DNA of 64,000 bases from Fibrobacter sp. (GTDB taxonomy: Bacteria; Fibrobacterota; Fibrobacteria; Fibrobacterales; Fibrobacteraceae): positions 62,001-126,000 of the forward strand of contig JAKSIC010000001.1 in NCBI GenBank assembly GCA_024399015.1, given 5' to 3'. Of the stretch, positions 32,791 through 42,800 are shown piece after piece. The position numbers and the translations under genes were made by a program. Positions within the stretch are counted from its first letter, which is position 1, and every line of letters begins with the position of its first letter. Below the pieces are notes generated by a model, which was not told the origin of the DNA, did not search any database, and saw only the letters and a program-made list of their open reading frames with translations.

Positions 32791-33849
32791 ATGAACGAAA
32801 TTCTACAAAAAGTTATTTCAAGTGTAAAAAATGAGGATTTTTATTCTACACGTTTAACCCCTACAGAGGGTCTTGAAATCTTAAGAAACGTTCCTTGGAC
32901 CGAAGTGGTTGAAGCAGCCGATCAAGTGCGTCAAGCACGCCTTCCCGGCAACAAAGTAGGCTATACAGCCTTCAGAATCATCAACTACACCAACATTTGC
33001 GAAGTCACCTGCAGTTTCTGCAGCTTCTGCAGGCCCGCCCGTAGCCCCGAAGCCTACGTGCTCTCCCTGGACGAAATCCGTCAAAAGACCATCGAAGCCA
33101 AGGCCAAAGGCGCTAATCAGATTTTCCTGCAGGGCGGCGTCAACAAGGAAATTCCCCTTTCCTATTACACAGACGTTCTGAAAATGCTTACACAGGAAAT
33201 GGGCGTTACCGTACGAGGCTTCTCCCCCGTAGAACTGGTCCGCATCGCGGAATACAACAATTTGAGCCTGGATGAACTTCTGGACATTTTCAAGGAAGCG
33301 GGCCTCAGCTCCGTACCCGGCGCCGGCGCAGAGATCCTCAGCGACCGCATGCGTCAGAAACTGAGCCCGCGAAAGCTTCCTGCACAGCAGTGGTGCGACG
33401 CACTGGCCGCCTGCCATAAAAAGGGCCTACCGGGAAGCGCAAACATCGTCTTCGGCAGCGACGAAACCGACGAAGAAATCATCGAACACCTGGAATACGT
33501 CCGTAAGACCCAGGACATTGCCCAAGGTTTCAAGAGTTTCGTTGTTTGGACTTTCCAACCCCAGACAGACAACTTCCCCATCCGTCATGTTCGGGGGGAC
33601 GAATACCTGAAATTACTGGCCCTCAGCCGTCTTTATCTGGACAATATCCCTCATATTGAGGTTTCTTTGCTGGGAATGGGCCTTTCTTTGGGAGAATTGG
33701 GCCTGCACGCCGGCGCCGACGACATCAACAGCATCGTCATCGAGGAAAATGTTCTGCAAAACCACGGACTTTCCACTATCGAGGAAGCCGAAACCTTTAT
33801 CAAAAACGCAGGTTTCACCCCTTATCGACGTAACTTGAACTTCGACTAG
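32791..33849 (+). CDS. mqnC: Cyclic dehypoxanthinyl futalosine synthase (radical SAM)
   Basis: 352 residues. It is the radical SAM cyclase of the futalosine route to menaquinone. The cluster motif is C70xxxC74xxC77 in NYTNICEVTCSFCSFC. QGGVNKEIPLSYY, RGFSPVE, GAGAEILSDR and FVVWTFQP follow the MqnC pattern; the WTFQP end distinguishes it from aminofutalosine synthase MqnE. The start is ATG 32791: the longer open frame upstream runs through the divergent promoter region. TAAACTTT lies about 16 bases upstream. The other mqn genes are not in the window. Confidence 0.9.
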   Translation: MNEILQKVISSVKNEDFYSTRLTPTEGLEILRNVPWTEVVEAADQVRQARLPGNKVGYTAFRIINYTNICEVTCSFCSFCRPARSPEAYVLSLDEIRQKTIEAKAKGANQIFLQGGVNKEIPLSYYTDVLKMLTQEMGVTVRGFSPVELVRIAEYNNLSLDELLDIFKEAGLSSVPGAGAEILSDRMRQKLSPRKLPAQQWCDALAACHKKGLPGSANIVFGSDETDEEIIEHLEYVRKTQDIAQGFKSFVVWTFQPQTDNFPIRHVRGDEYLKLLALSRLYLDNIPHIEVSLLGMGLSLGELGLHAGADDINSIVIEENVLQNHGLSTIEEAETFIKNAGFTPYRRNLNFD

Positions 33850-33879
33850 TTGACTTCCTGTCAAAAACACCCATTTTTA

Positions 33880-33915
33880 GACAAAAATTTAAGGCGGCCT
33901 TCATCAGGTCGCCTT
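33880..33915 (-). terminator. Hairpin terminator of the 20-residue peptide gene
   Basis: Minus strand AAGGCGACC-TGATGAA-GGCCGCCTT (one mismatch) followed by AAATTTTTG. It has no T tract in the plus direction, so it serves the minus-strand unit. Confidence 0.55.
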
Positions 33916-33944
33916 CAACTTTAGCCTTTGTCGTACGTCTTGTA

Positions 33945-34007
33945 TTAAATCAGAGCCTTGCCGGACTTGAGCTGTTTAATGACGAGGTAAGCAAGCAGAC
34001 AGTACAT
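33945..34007 (-). CDS. Putative 20-residue membrane micropeptide
   Basis: The open frame codes for MYCLLAYLVI followed by KQLKSGKALI and TAA. An ideal AAGGAG sits five bases before the ATG, one of the best ribosome binding sites in the window. A hairpin with T-rich tail lies 30 bases downstream, so promoter-distal signals of a full transcription unit are present. The peptide is half hydrophobic and half basic, like small membrane-associated regulators or type I toxin-like peptides. No relative is known to me and length alone makes chance possible. Confidence 0.45.
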   Translation of the reverse strand: MYCLLAYLVIKQLKSGKALI

Positions 34008-34192
34008 AATCACTCCTTCTTTTGTGATATCGATTACAACGGCGCCAATATTAACAATTTTTTACTAACACTTCAAGGGAAAAAATGATATAAGGGTGAA
34101 AATTTTTATTTATCATCTTTACACTTTTTTGCGGTTTTACTTTACAAGCATAAAACCCAGCCTTTTCGCCCATCTCGCGCCGTGAAATTTGG

Positions 34193-34200
34193 TAATTTTG
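34193..34200 (+). promoter_or_regulatory. TAnnTTTG -7-like box of batD
   Basis: TAATTTTG, 5 bases before the ATG at 34206. Exact consensus match, no Shine-Dalgarno. Confidence 0.6.
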
Positions 34201-34205
34201 GCAGT

Positions 34206-36026
34206 ATGAAACGAATCTTGTTCCTTTGTCTCGGCATGGCAATTATGGCTAACGCCCGTCCGTCTCTTCAGTTGAACACGGAAAGGGTTGAAGCCGGAAA
34301 GAATTTTGGTTTGCAAATGGTGTTCCCACTGCAGGAACTTCCTGAGAACAGAAGCGACCTACAGTTTACCGCCCAAAACGGATTTACCCTCACCAAGATC
34401 GACAGTACCGATCAGGTCATACGCCCCGGTTTCGACGACATGTTCGAATCCTTCTTTGGCGGTGGCGGCCGTGGTGCTTACAAGGCTCGTATCTACACAT
34501 TTAATTTGAAGGCCCCAAAAAAGACCGGCCGTATTAACGCCGGCCAGATTTTCCTGACCATCGATGGCCAGAAGCGCGCCATCAGCGGAGATATTCCCGT
34601 CGATGTGCAAAGAGCCTTCAGCGACGATGCACTAACCGTCACATTGAAGCCGTCCAAGACCACCATCTACGAAGGCGAGCAGATTTCTGTAACGCTCGGT
34701 TTCCACACCTACGAACATTTCGAAGGCAACCTACAGGCAACCGACATGAGCACTGGCGATGATTTCATCGTTCACCGCAGCGATCTCGCCAACATGAAAT
34801 TCGAACCTGTTGAGAATGCACGCCGAGAACTTCAGGCTAGCGCAAAGTTCGCATGGCTCAGTCCCACAAAGAGCGGCAGCCTCCAAATTCCGTCTTTCAA
34901 GTTCAAGTACACCAAGCGTGGTGAACCTAAGATCGTCGAAGAAAAGAAGCAGATGGGCGGAATGTCTTTCTCCAGCCGCACCGTCAAGCAGGAATCCATC
35001 GACGCAGAAACTTCCACCCAGCCGCTGAACATTACCGTAAAGCCGTTGCCTACCGAAGGCAAGCCAGCAGAATTTTCCGGCATGGTGGGCAACTATAGTT
35101 TCAAGGCCGATTTTGATCGCACAGAACTCAAGGTCGGCGAAGCCATGACACTTTCCATCAGCATTAAGGGCGATGGCCTCCCCGGCTCCATTGTTGATCC
35201 CAAGCTTCCGGACTTCAGCGACTTCAGATCTGTTCCTCCCGAAAACAACATCACGAAAAAGATCGTAGGAAACAAGGTTGTCACCACCAAGAACACCAAG
35301 GTGTTCCTCTATCCCAAAAAGAAGGGCGAATTCACCATTCCTGAAATCAAGTATTCCTGGTTCAATCCGGCAAAGAAGAAATATGAAACTGCTGTTGCAG
35401 GCCCGTGGACCATCACCGTGGAAAAAGGTGAAAACGCACCGGAAGCCATGTTCCAGGCTCCTGTCGCCGCAAACGCAGGTCCCGCCGCAGTACAAAAGCA
35501 GGAAATTGAATCCTTGGGCAATGACATCCGTTTCATCCACAACATGAAGGGTTCCGTTGAATCCCCCGCACCTTACAAGAGCATTTGGTACTGGGTACTG
35601 TTCCTTGCCGCCATTCCGTTCTATTTCATCGTCACCTTCGCCGTAGCCCGCAAGCGCAAGAACAGCAACAACGTGGCCTTGGTTCGTAAGGGCAAGGCAA
35701 ACAAGCAATTGAAGGTTCGTTTCGCAAACGCCAACGCAGCACTGGCCAAGGGTGACGCCAAGGCTCTCTACGCAGCACTGGAAAACGGTCTAGTAGATTA
35801 CCTCAGTGACCTCACCAACGTAGAATTCAAGGGCATGACCCGCCCGCAAATGAAGCAGGAACTTGAATCTCGGAACGTCAAGTCCGAAACCGTAGCTGCA
35901 ATCGACAGCTGGCTGGAAAAGTGCGCTTTCGCAAGATTCGCTCCAGTAAATCCGTCCGCCGAAGAGCAAAAGCAGATGCTCAAGGATGTGGAAACCCTCT
36001 GCGAAAATCTTGACGGTTTGAAGTAG
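34206..36026 (+). CDS. batD: BatD family protein (aerotolerance-associated, membrane-anchored)
   Basis: 606 residues. ATG 34206 gives a proper signal peptide (MKRILFLCLGMAIMANA) and sits five bases after a TAATTTTG box; an earlier in-frame ATG at 34182 would put charged residues first. BatD features: repeated beta-sandwich domains, GNYSFKADFDRTELKVGEAMTL near the middle, VFLYPKKKGEFTIPEIKYSW, and a C-terminal membrane helix (SIWYWVLFLAAIPFYFIVTF) followed by a cytoplasmic helical tail. In Bacteroides the Bat operon was linked to aerotolerance. batE follows, but moxR, batA and batB are not beside it here. Confidence 0.86.
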   Translation: MKRILFLCLGMAIMANARPSLQLNTERVEAGKNFGLQMVFPLQELPENRSDLQFTAQNGFTLTKIDSTDQVIRPGFDDMFESFFGGGGRGAYKARIYTFNLKAPKKTGRINAGQIFLTIDGQKRAISGDIPVDVQRAFSDDALTVTLKPSKTTIYEGEQISVTLGFHTYEHFEGNLQATDMSTGDDFIVHRSDLANMKFEPVENARRELQASAKFAWLSPTKSGSLQIPSFKFKYTKRGEPKIVEEKKQMGGMSFSSRTVKQESIDAETSTQPLNITVKPLPTEGKPAEFSGMVGNYSFKADFDRTELKVGEAMTLSISIKGDGLPGSIVDPKLPDFSDFRSVPPENNITKKIVGNKVVTTKNTKVFLYPKKKGEFTIPEIKYSWFNPAKKKYETAVAGPWTITVEKGENAPEAMFQAPVAANAGPAAVQKQEIESLGNDIRFIHNMKGSVESPAPYKSIWYWVLFLAAIPFYFIVTFAVARKRKNSNNVALVRKGKANKQLKVRFANANAALAKGDAKALYAALENGLVDYLSDLTNVEFKGMTRPQMKQELESRNVKSETVAAIDSWLEKCAFARFAPVNPSAEEQKQMLKDVETLCENLDGLK

Positions 36027-36036
36027 GGAGATGTTT

Positions 36037-36807
36037 ATGAAGAATTTGATTAAAATCTTTGCCGTTTCCGCCACACTGTTTTTCGCCCAGTCTGCTTTCG
36101 CCGCAAACACATGCCCAGGCATCGATGCAGGTACCAAAGCGTACAACGAAAAGGATTACGAAAGAGCCATCGACGAATGGCGTTCCTGCGTTGACAACGG
36201 CATCCAGGATGCAGATCTTTATTACAACCTGGGCAACGCTTACTTTAGAAACGCAAAGCTCGGCTTCGCCATTTTCTATTACAAGTCAGCCCTGCGCCTC
36301 AACCCCAACGACGCAGACATCCAGCACAATCTTGCCTACGCCCAGGCAATGACCAAGGACAAGGTGGAAGAGGACGACGAAGAAAATCCCCTTCTGGCAG
36401 GCCTGTACAAAGCCCACCACGCTCTTTCCCTGAAGGTTCAGTTGTTCATTCTCCTCGGACTCTTCTGGCTAATCGTTCTTGCAGCCGTCGGCAATCGCAT
36501 AAGCCTCAGCGAAAAGCGTAAGAACGTCTTTATGGGAGCAATCTTCGCATTGACTGCAGTCGCAAGCGTCATCGTCATAAGCGCAGGTTACAAGATTTTC
36601 CTTGCTGAAACGGAAGTCTCCGGAGTCGTCACCGCAGCCGACGCCGATGTTACCAGCGCGCCCGACAACAAGGCACAAACCCTCAATACACTTTCCGAAG
36701 GTACCTCCTTTGAAGTACTTTCCCAGCAGGGCGCCTTCGTGGAAATCCGTCTTGGCGAGAAGGTGAAAGGCTTTGTAAAACACAGTGATGTTGGTATTAT
36801 TAAGTAA
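36037..36807 (+). CDS. batE: BatE-like TPR and SH3-domain membrane protein
   Basis: 256 residues from the ATG at 36037: GGGAG stands six bases before this ATG but directly abuts the one at 36031. Signal peptide MKNLIKIFAVSATLFFAQSAFA. TPR repeats cover about 30-105 (DLYYNLGNAYFRNAKLGFAIFYY). Two membrane helices lie at about 135-185 and a bacterial SH3-like domain occupies the last 60 residues. This layout is typical of BatE. It starts ten bases after batD, so the two act together in the envelope. Confidence 0.86.
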   Translation: MKNLIKIFAVSATLFFAQSAFAANTCPGIDAGTKAYNEKDYERAIDEWRSCVDNGIQDADLYYNLGNAYFRNAKLGFAIFYYKSALRLNPNDADIQHNLAYAQAMTKDKVEEDDEENPLLAGLYKAHHALSLKVQLFILLGLFWLIVLAAVGNRISLSEKRKNVFMGAIFALTAVASVIVISAGYKIFLAETEVSGVVTAADADVTSAPDNKAQTLNTLSEGTSFEVLSQQGAFVEIRLGEKVKGFVKHSDVGIIK

Positions 36808-36831
36808 CACCATCAAGCTTAAATAAAATAC

Positions 36832-36865
36832 AAAAAGAGCCTCCCCATCGGGAGGCTTTCTTTTT
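36832..36865. terminator. Bidirectional terminator between batE and sprA
   Basis: AGCCTCCC-CATC-GGGAGGCT with T-rich flanks on both sides. It serves the two convergent transcripts. Confidence 0.88.
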
Positions 36866-36885
36866 AGTTGATCGCTGCGCGACCT

Positions 36886-39800
36886 TTAGTTGAATCTCAG
36901 CATCAAGGCCAGTTCGAACTGCAGGATCTGGCGCAGGTGAGCCGTTTCATCATCCAGCTTTTCGTGAATCTGACGGTATTCAATGTAGGAGCTCAAGCTA
37001 GCCATCTTATTGAACTGGTAACTTGCCGCCGGACGAATGAACCATTCATGAGTGCGGGACGGAACCGTTCTGTCTGTCAGGTGCAACTTCGGGTTATAAA
37101 CAGTCGTCGTTTCCTTTCCTCCAGTCGGAGCTTCATAACTCCACTGTTTGAAGATTCCATCCGTCCCAGAATCCTTGTCCCACATATCGTAGGTTTCACC
37201 CGGATCGTATTCCTTACGGATAGTCTTCTTAAAGTCATAACCGGCGGTAAACTTCAAGTCAATCGCATCCTTGAACTTGTAGAACCACTTCCAAATCTTC
37301 ACCGCCTTATCAAGCTTCAGCGGATAAGTCACAGTCACATCATTTCCGATGTTGATGGAGAAGTCGTTATACAGAGAAGTATGAATCCACGGAGTTTCCC
37401 AGAAGTAGTCCGTGGTATCCTTCGGGTTGCCTTCAAATCCATTCGGATCGGAGGGGCGCCAATCCGTTCTAGGAACAACTTCTTCCTTCGGGCGGCGATC
37501 AGAATCTTCAATCTTCAATCGCAGAGAGTTTTCAATACGCATGCTATTCTGGAGCAAGAACGTAATGCGAACCAACGGATTGAAGTTAATAACCTGGGTC
37601 CAGGAATCTTCTGCGCTCTGGAACGGGCGTACAGAAGTCGTGTAGGTATAGTCAAAGCGATGGTTGGTTGAAACGCTGCGGAAAGAATTCAAGAAGCTAA
37701 TCTTCTGAGCGAAATTCGGAACATTCACATTAATTCCGAGTCTCGGCCAAACCGTTGTCGTATCAATGTACAGAGGATATTCGCGAGACTGGGAGAAATC
37801 CTGTTTCCACTGCAAGTCACCGGTCAGACCAATGTCCCAAATCGGCAAGGTAATACCAGTATTGATTTGGAACTGACGGGACACTGCATGACGGAAATTA
37901 CCCTGATAAACAAGAGTATCCACATGATGGTTACGATACTGGCCAAAGCCAAGGTAATCATTGCGGCTATCCAGGCCCATGTCGCCGGAAACAATATTCC
38001 AAAGTCCGCGGTTACGATATCCGTTACCGATACCCAAGCCATACAAGTAATACTGAAGCGGGGTAACGCCCTGATCTTCGTACAGCTGAGCCAAGGTGAA
38101 GTTTTCACCTACGGTATTTGTACTTGCATTCCAATTGAACTTGATTTCACGCCACTTAATCTTTTCAAAGGCCTTGGTAACAGCAGATTCCTTACCAGCA
38201 AAGTTCTTAACGAAATCAAGAACCTTGAAGGACGGAGAGAATTCAAAACGGCTGGTCTGAGAAATCGTCCAGTAGTTCTTATCAATGTCCGTTTCATCCC
38301 TCAAGTCGAAGTCATTGGGGATAGTCTTCAACTGATTAAAGTCGGAATTGAAGTTCATGCTAAACGGCAGGAACGGAACAATGCGAGGATTAAAACCAAT
38401 CTTGAACTGTTGAGAACGAGAACGTTCGTTACGCAGAATACCATAGGAACGACCATACTGCTTGCGACCCACACTATCCACCTTATAGAACACCGTCTTT
38501 TCAGAAAGGATCTGGTAGGAATCAGGGTTCTGCATATCAATGGCCATAGTATCACCATTGGGCAAAACCGTTGCAACGGTGTCATAAGGAACTTCAACAG
38601 ATCTGCTGCTATCTACAGATACATACACTCTGCGGTCTGTATGGTCATAGTCAAAGATGTAGTCGCTGGCAAAAAGGCCACCATTATGAGTGGTAAAGAA
38701 GTTTTCCTTGGTAAAGCCCTCCCTGTCGCCACCACCGAACATATCACGTTTGATGTTCAAGGAATAGCTTGTGGTGAGGAAGGAGAAGATGTTCCAGCGC
38801 ATGTTCAACTTATGATTCAATTCCGTGGTATAGGTAACAACCTTATCTACCTGCGGATCGATATAATCCGGGTCACGGCTTTGGTTCACATAGCGAACAT
38901 AGCTCAAGTCAAACAAGGTCAAGTCAAAGGTTTGCGGCCAAGGTTCGAAATCAGCCTTTGCAATATCCTTCAGCCAAGTGTACTTGGACAAGCTTTCGAA
39001 AGGCTTAAACTTAAACATGCTGAAAGTACCCAACTTATATTCCAATACCGTATGGTAGGAATAAGTAGAGTCTGCCGTAGTTGTGCTACGTCCTTCAGAT
39101 TCGTTATAGCTATAGCTGAATGCCGGACGTTCCAAGAACATCTGTGAAAGAACTTCACCGACCTTGGTTTCGTGGGCCTTGTAATCCTTACGGAAGCTAA
39201 TACCAAAATTCTTTTCGCGAACAAAGGATTGATAACCCTTGGAGGCAGCGCTATCACGAAGTTTCTCTTCTTCAGACCTAGAATCAATTTCAAGTTCATT
39301 CTGGAACATGTCACTGGTCAAGTCAATGAAGTTACTCTTCTTCAAGTGCAAGTCATCTGTGGGCTTCATGTACGGACGTTTCGTCGTTGTATGATAACCC
39401 ATAGAAAGAGGAATGTGGAAACCAGCGGTGTCATTCATGAACTTGTTCAAGTTCATGGTAAAGTCGCCGGCCACATCCAGCTGGGAAGCGGCATCAGAAA
39501 TCTTCGGTTTCGGAGATCCATTGGAAGTGGAAAGGGTGGCGAAACTACCATCCTGATAACGCACCGTACCAGAAAGAGATACAAAGTCAGCAAAGTTCAC
39601 CTGGCCACCGACGCGAGCTGCATAACCCCAGTCCGTATCCATATCAGACAGACGCATATCATTAAGCCAGAATGTACCCTTCAGGTCTTCTTCAGCAGCA
39701 GAAGAGTCTGCGATAATAACAAAGCGAATCCAGTCAATGCTGGTGATAGAAGGATTACCAACTAGACGAATCTTTTCTTCACGATCGATTTCGTTCTTCT

Positions 39801-42800
39801 TCGGTTTGATTTCCTTTTCTACAGCAGTCATGTAGGGCGGGTGGCGAAGTCTCTTCAAATCAGAGAACTCCGTAAGGTTCATCGCAAATGCGTTGTCCAG
39901 CCAGTTTTGTTCATGGCAGTCCTGCACGCGTTCACCGCAATTCAAGTTCAGCTTAACCGGGCGGAAGCTCCATTCATAGTAATCAGAGGAACCATCTAGA
40001 GAACCTTCACCAAACTGGAATGCAAATCGAATCGGGGCCTTGTCCGTAGAAGAAGAATCTTCAAAATGGATTTCCAACTTCAAGGACTTGTAGCTGGAGA
40101 AGTCCTTCTTATCCGTTTCAAAAATACGAGTAACACCAACTTCCTGGCCCGGCTTCATGTTATGGTAATCAAGAGCAAGAGCAGTTTCCTTCAGCGGAGC
40201 GTTCGTCTCGGAATCACGTTCCGTCGTGGTGTTGGGAGACTTGTGGTACTTTTGAGAATCTTCACGGTTATTGATCGTATACACCTTAACAAAGGTGGTG
40301 TCCGTTGTGCTTACAGATTCGGACACTTGCTGTTCAATGCCGTTCACTTCAACAATCTGAGAATTTTCATTGGAGCTTGTACGGTAGAAATCAGCCACTG
40401 TGGTTTCTTCCCAGGCATTGCCAACAACAGCAAGTCCTGCCACCTGAACCTTTGCTTCTGCAACACCAGGATTCAAACTACCGAGCCAAAGTCTTGTATA
40501 CTGAGCTTCAGAAAGAATCGTCAGATAATCGCTACCTGTAGCAGACACAATGGTATCATACTGGTTCAGAGGAATCTGCCACTTACGCCAACCGTTCTTC
40601 AAGTCTTCGGAATAGATATTCTTGGTATCGGACAAGTCGATTCGATAACGGACAAAGCTAATGTCCATATCCAAGGAACCGTTCTTGTTGATATCTTCGG
40701 TATCGTAGGCGCGTTCACCGGAGTTGTTTTCTGTACCGTTGATGTACACCGGCGGATCGCTTTCTTCATCAAGATCATCGTTGAAATTATCGCGGGCAAG
40801 ATCCGTCACTGAAGCGTCTGCAGAGGATGTGTTGAAGACAGAAGAATCGCAACCGGAGATTCGGCAATCCCAAATCACACGAGATTCTTCAGCGCCAGTC
40901 ACGCCATCCAGGCCCTTATCATGCAAGGCGGTTGTTGTACCAAGGTCATTTTCACCTTCATACATTCTATCCGGAGCATAACCATTAATAGAGATATCTT
41001 CGCTAACAAGACCCAAATCCAAATAAATGGAGCCTACATTACCACGAGCAACAACTTCGATGTATTTCATGTTGCTCATATCCTGGTAATAGGCGCTATT
41101 CGGGCGCATCACACCACCCCAGGATTTTCCAGACAAATTGTCATTTGCACGCAGGGTCATCTTCAACACGGTCAAATGCTGATTATCCACATCGGAGTTA
41201 CCAACCTTCGGGTAGATGTTCTTGTACAGTTCGGTAATGTTACTGTGCCAAATAAATTCGCCCTGATGACGGTAGTCCAAATCCTCGATATAAGTAGACG
41301 GATCATAGCTTGCGCCGCCCGGCGGAGATGCCTGGTACCAGGAAAGTCTTGAAAGCGGATAGGTCAAGCCAGAAGACGTTGCTTCGAAATCTTCAACCAA
41401 GGCAGAAGTATTGTCACTGGTGTTTGCATTATGGCGGCTTGCAGCGACTTCTGCTTCAAAGCGCCAGCTAGAGGTTGCAGACGTATTAATACCAGGAATC
41501 TTGTTCACCAACTCGGTCAATGCAGGCACGGAATCCTGCAAGCGAAGGTTCATTCCGAGCAAGGTGCTGGAATAAGGTTCGCTGCCCAAAACCGGGGTTT
41601 TTGCAGTTGTGCTCTGGCTCTTGTACAAAGCGGTCAAGCCGAACACAGAACCCGCACCAAATCCGTAAAGATCCAAAGGCAATTCTGCACGGGCACCAAG
41701 CAACAGCTTGTTATCAATTTCAAACAAGGGCTCGCATTCAAAGGAAACCTTGATTTCCTTATTGGGATCCAGAGCTCGTTCACTCAACAATTCAATCTGG
41801 CCCAATTCGTAGTTGACTTCGTAGTCCGTTCCACGAATAAGGGTTGTAGAACCTGCGGTCACCTTTTCAGTGCCCGGGGAAATGTCCATACAGGAATTTC
41901 CATTCACAGAATAGCTGGAGCTGGGGTCTCGGACACTCAAGGTAGAGTTACGGCGCTTACCCACAGACTCAAAGAAGAAACGACTGGTGAAACGGTTCAA
42001 GTTATACACCGGCAACGTATAAAGCTGAGCCATTGCGCTGGAGGAATCCAGCAAGCGCAACGGTTCCAAGCAGTTTTCTCTTGCTCGTTCCAAAGCGTTG
42101 GGAACATCCTTATACACGGAATCCGAGTAAGGCTTACAGGGAAGCCACATTTCACCTGTATAGGAGCCGGAGGCATTCTTCGTAAAGATGGTAGCGTCAT
42201 TCACCAAGGGGCTACCTGTGGACTCGTCCACCAGGCCTAGAGTCTTCAAGAAGGAACCGGCAATGCCAGCCTTGTTCTTCATACGCAAAACAAAGTTGGA
42301 AGCGCTTGCATCGGAAATTCCGATGTTATACACATTACGGAGCATCAACTTGTCGATATCCGTCAGTTCAGAAAGGGCGGCATCCCACTGAATAAGGATA
42401 AGTCTAGAATCATCGCGGACAGTCGTTCCAATACGGCCAGAACCATCGTTGCTCCAGCTAGCAGCAATCAAAACATTGCGGTTCGCACCATTGATTTTAA
42501 CAATACCGGTTTTAGGATCGTAGGTGAATTCAGAACTCGGAATTTCGACCATTCGTTCCACAAGCTTTTCAATAGTCTTACCGGAAGGAGTCTTATACAC
42601 AACCTTTGCATTATCAATGACACCAGTCACCGCATTTGTTGCACCACGCTTATAAAGCTTAAGGTTCGTAGCAGGATAGTTAGCAGTCTTGTTTCCAAGG
42701 ACAGCGGCATTGATATAAGCCGTTCTTGCTTCGTGGTTCAAGAAGTAGTAGCGGTAAGAAATAAACTGCTTATCCAGCACCTGGAATTCTGAAGTGGATT

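Larger units (their letters stand above)
33850..34205. other. Intergenic region between mqnC and batD
   Basis: About 355 bases. It holds a probable minus-strand micro-gene (33945-34007) with its hairpin (33891-33915) and the batD promoter box (34193-34200). The AT-rich stretch 34030-34150 shows no clear gene or strong structure. Confidence 0.6.

Noticed and set aside
32791-33849. Assignment as aminofutalosine synthase (MqnE)
   Set aside because: The GAGAEIL and WTFQP motifs fit the cyclase MqnC; MqnE has a different end to this strand.
34182-34205. Alternative upstream ATG for batD
   Set aside because: It would place the TAATTTTG box inside the gene and put charged residues before the signal peptide.
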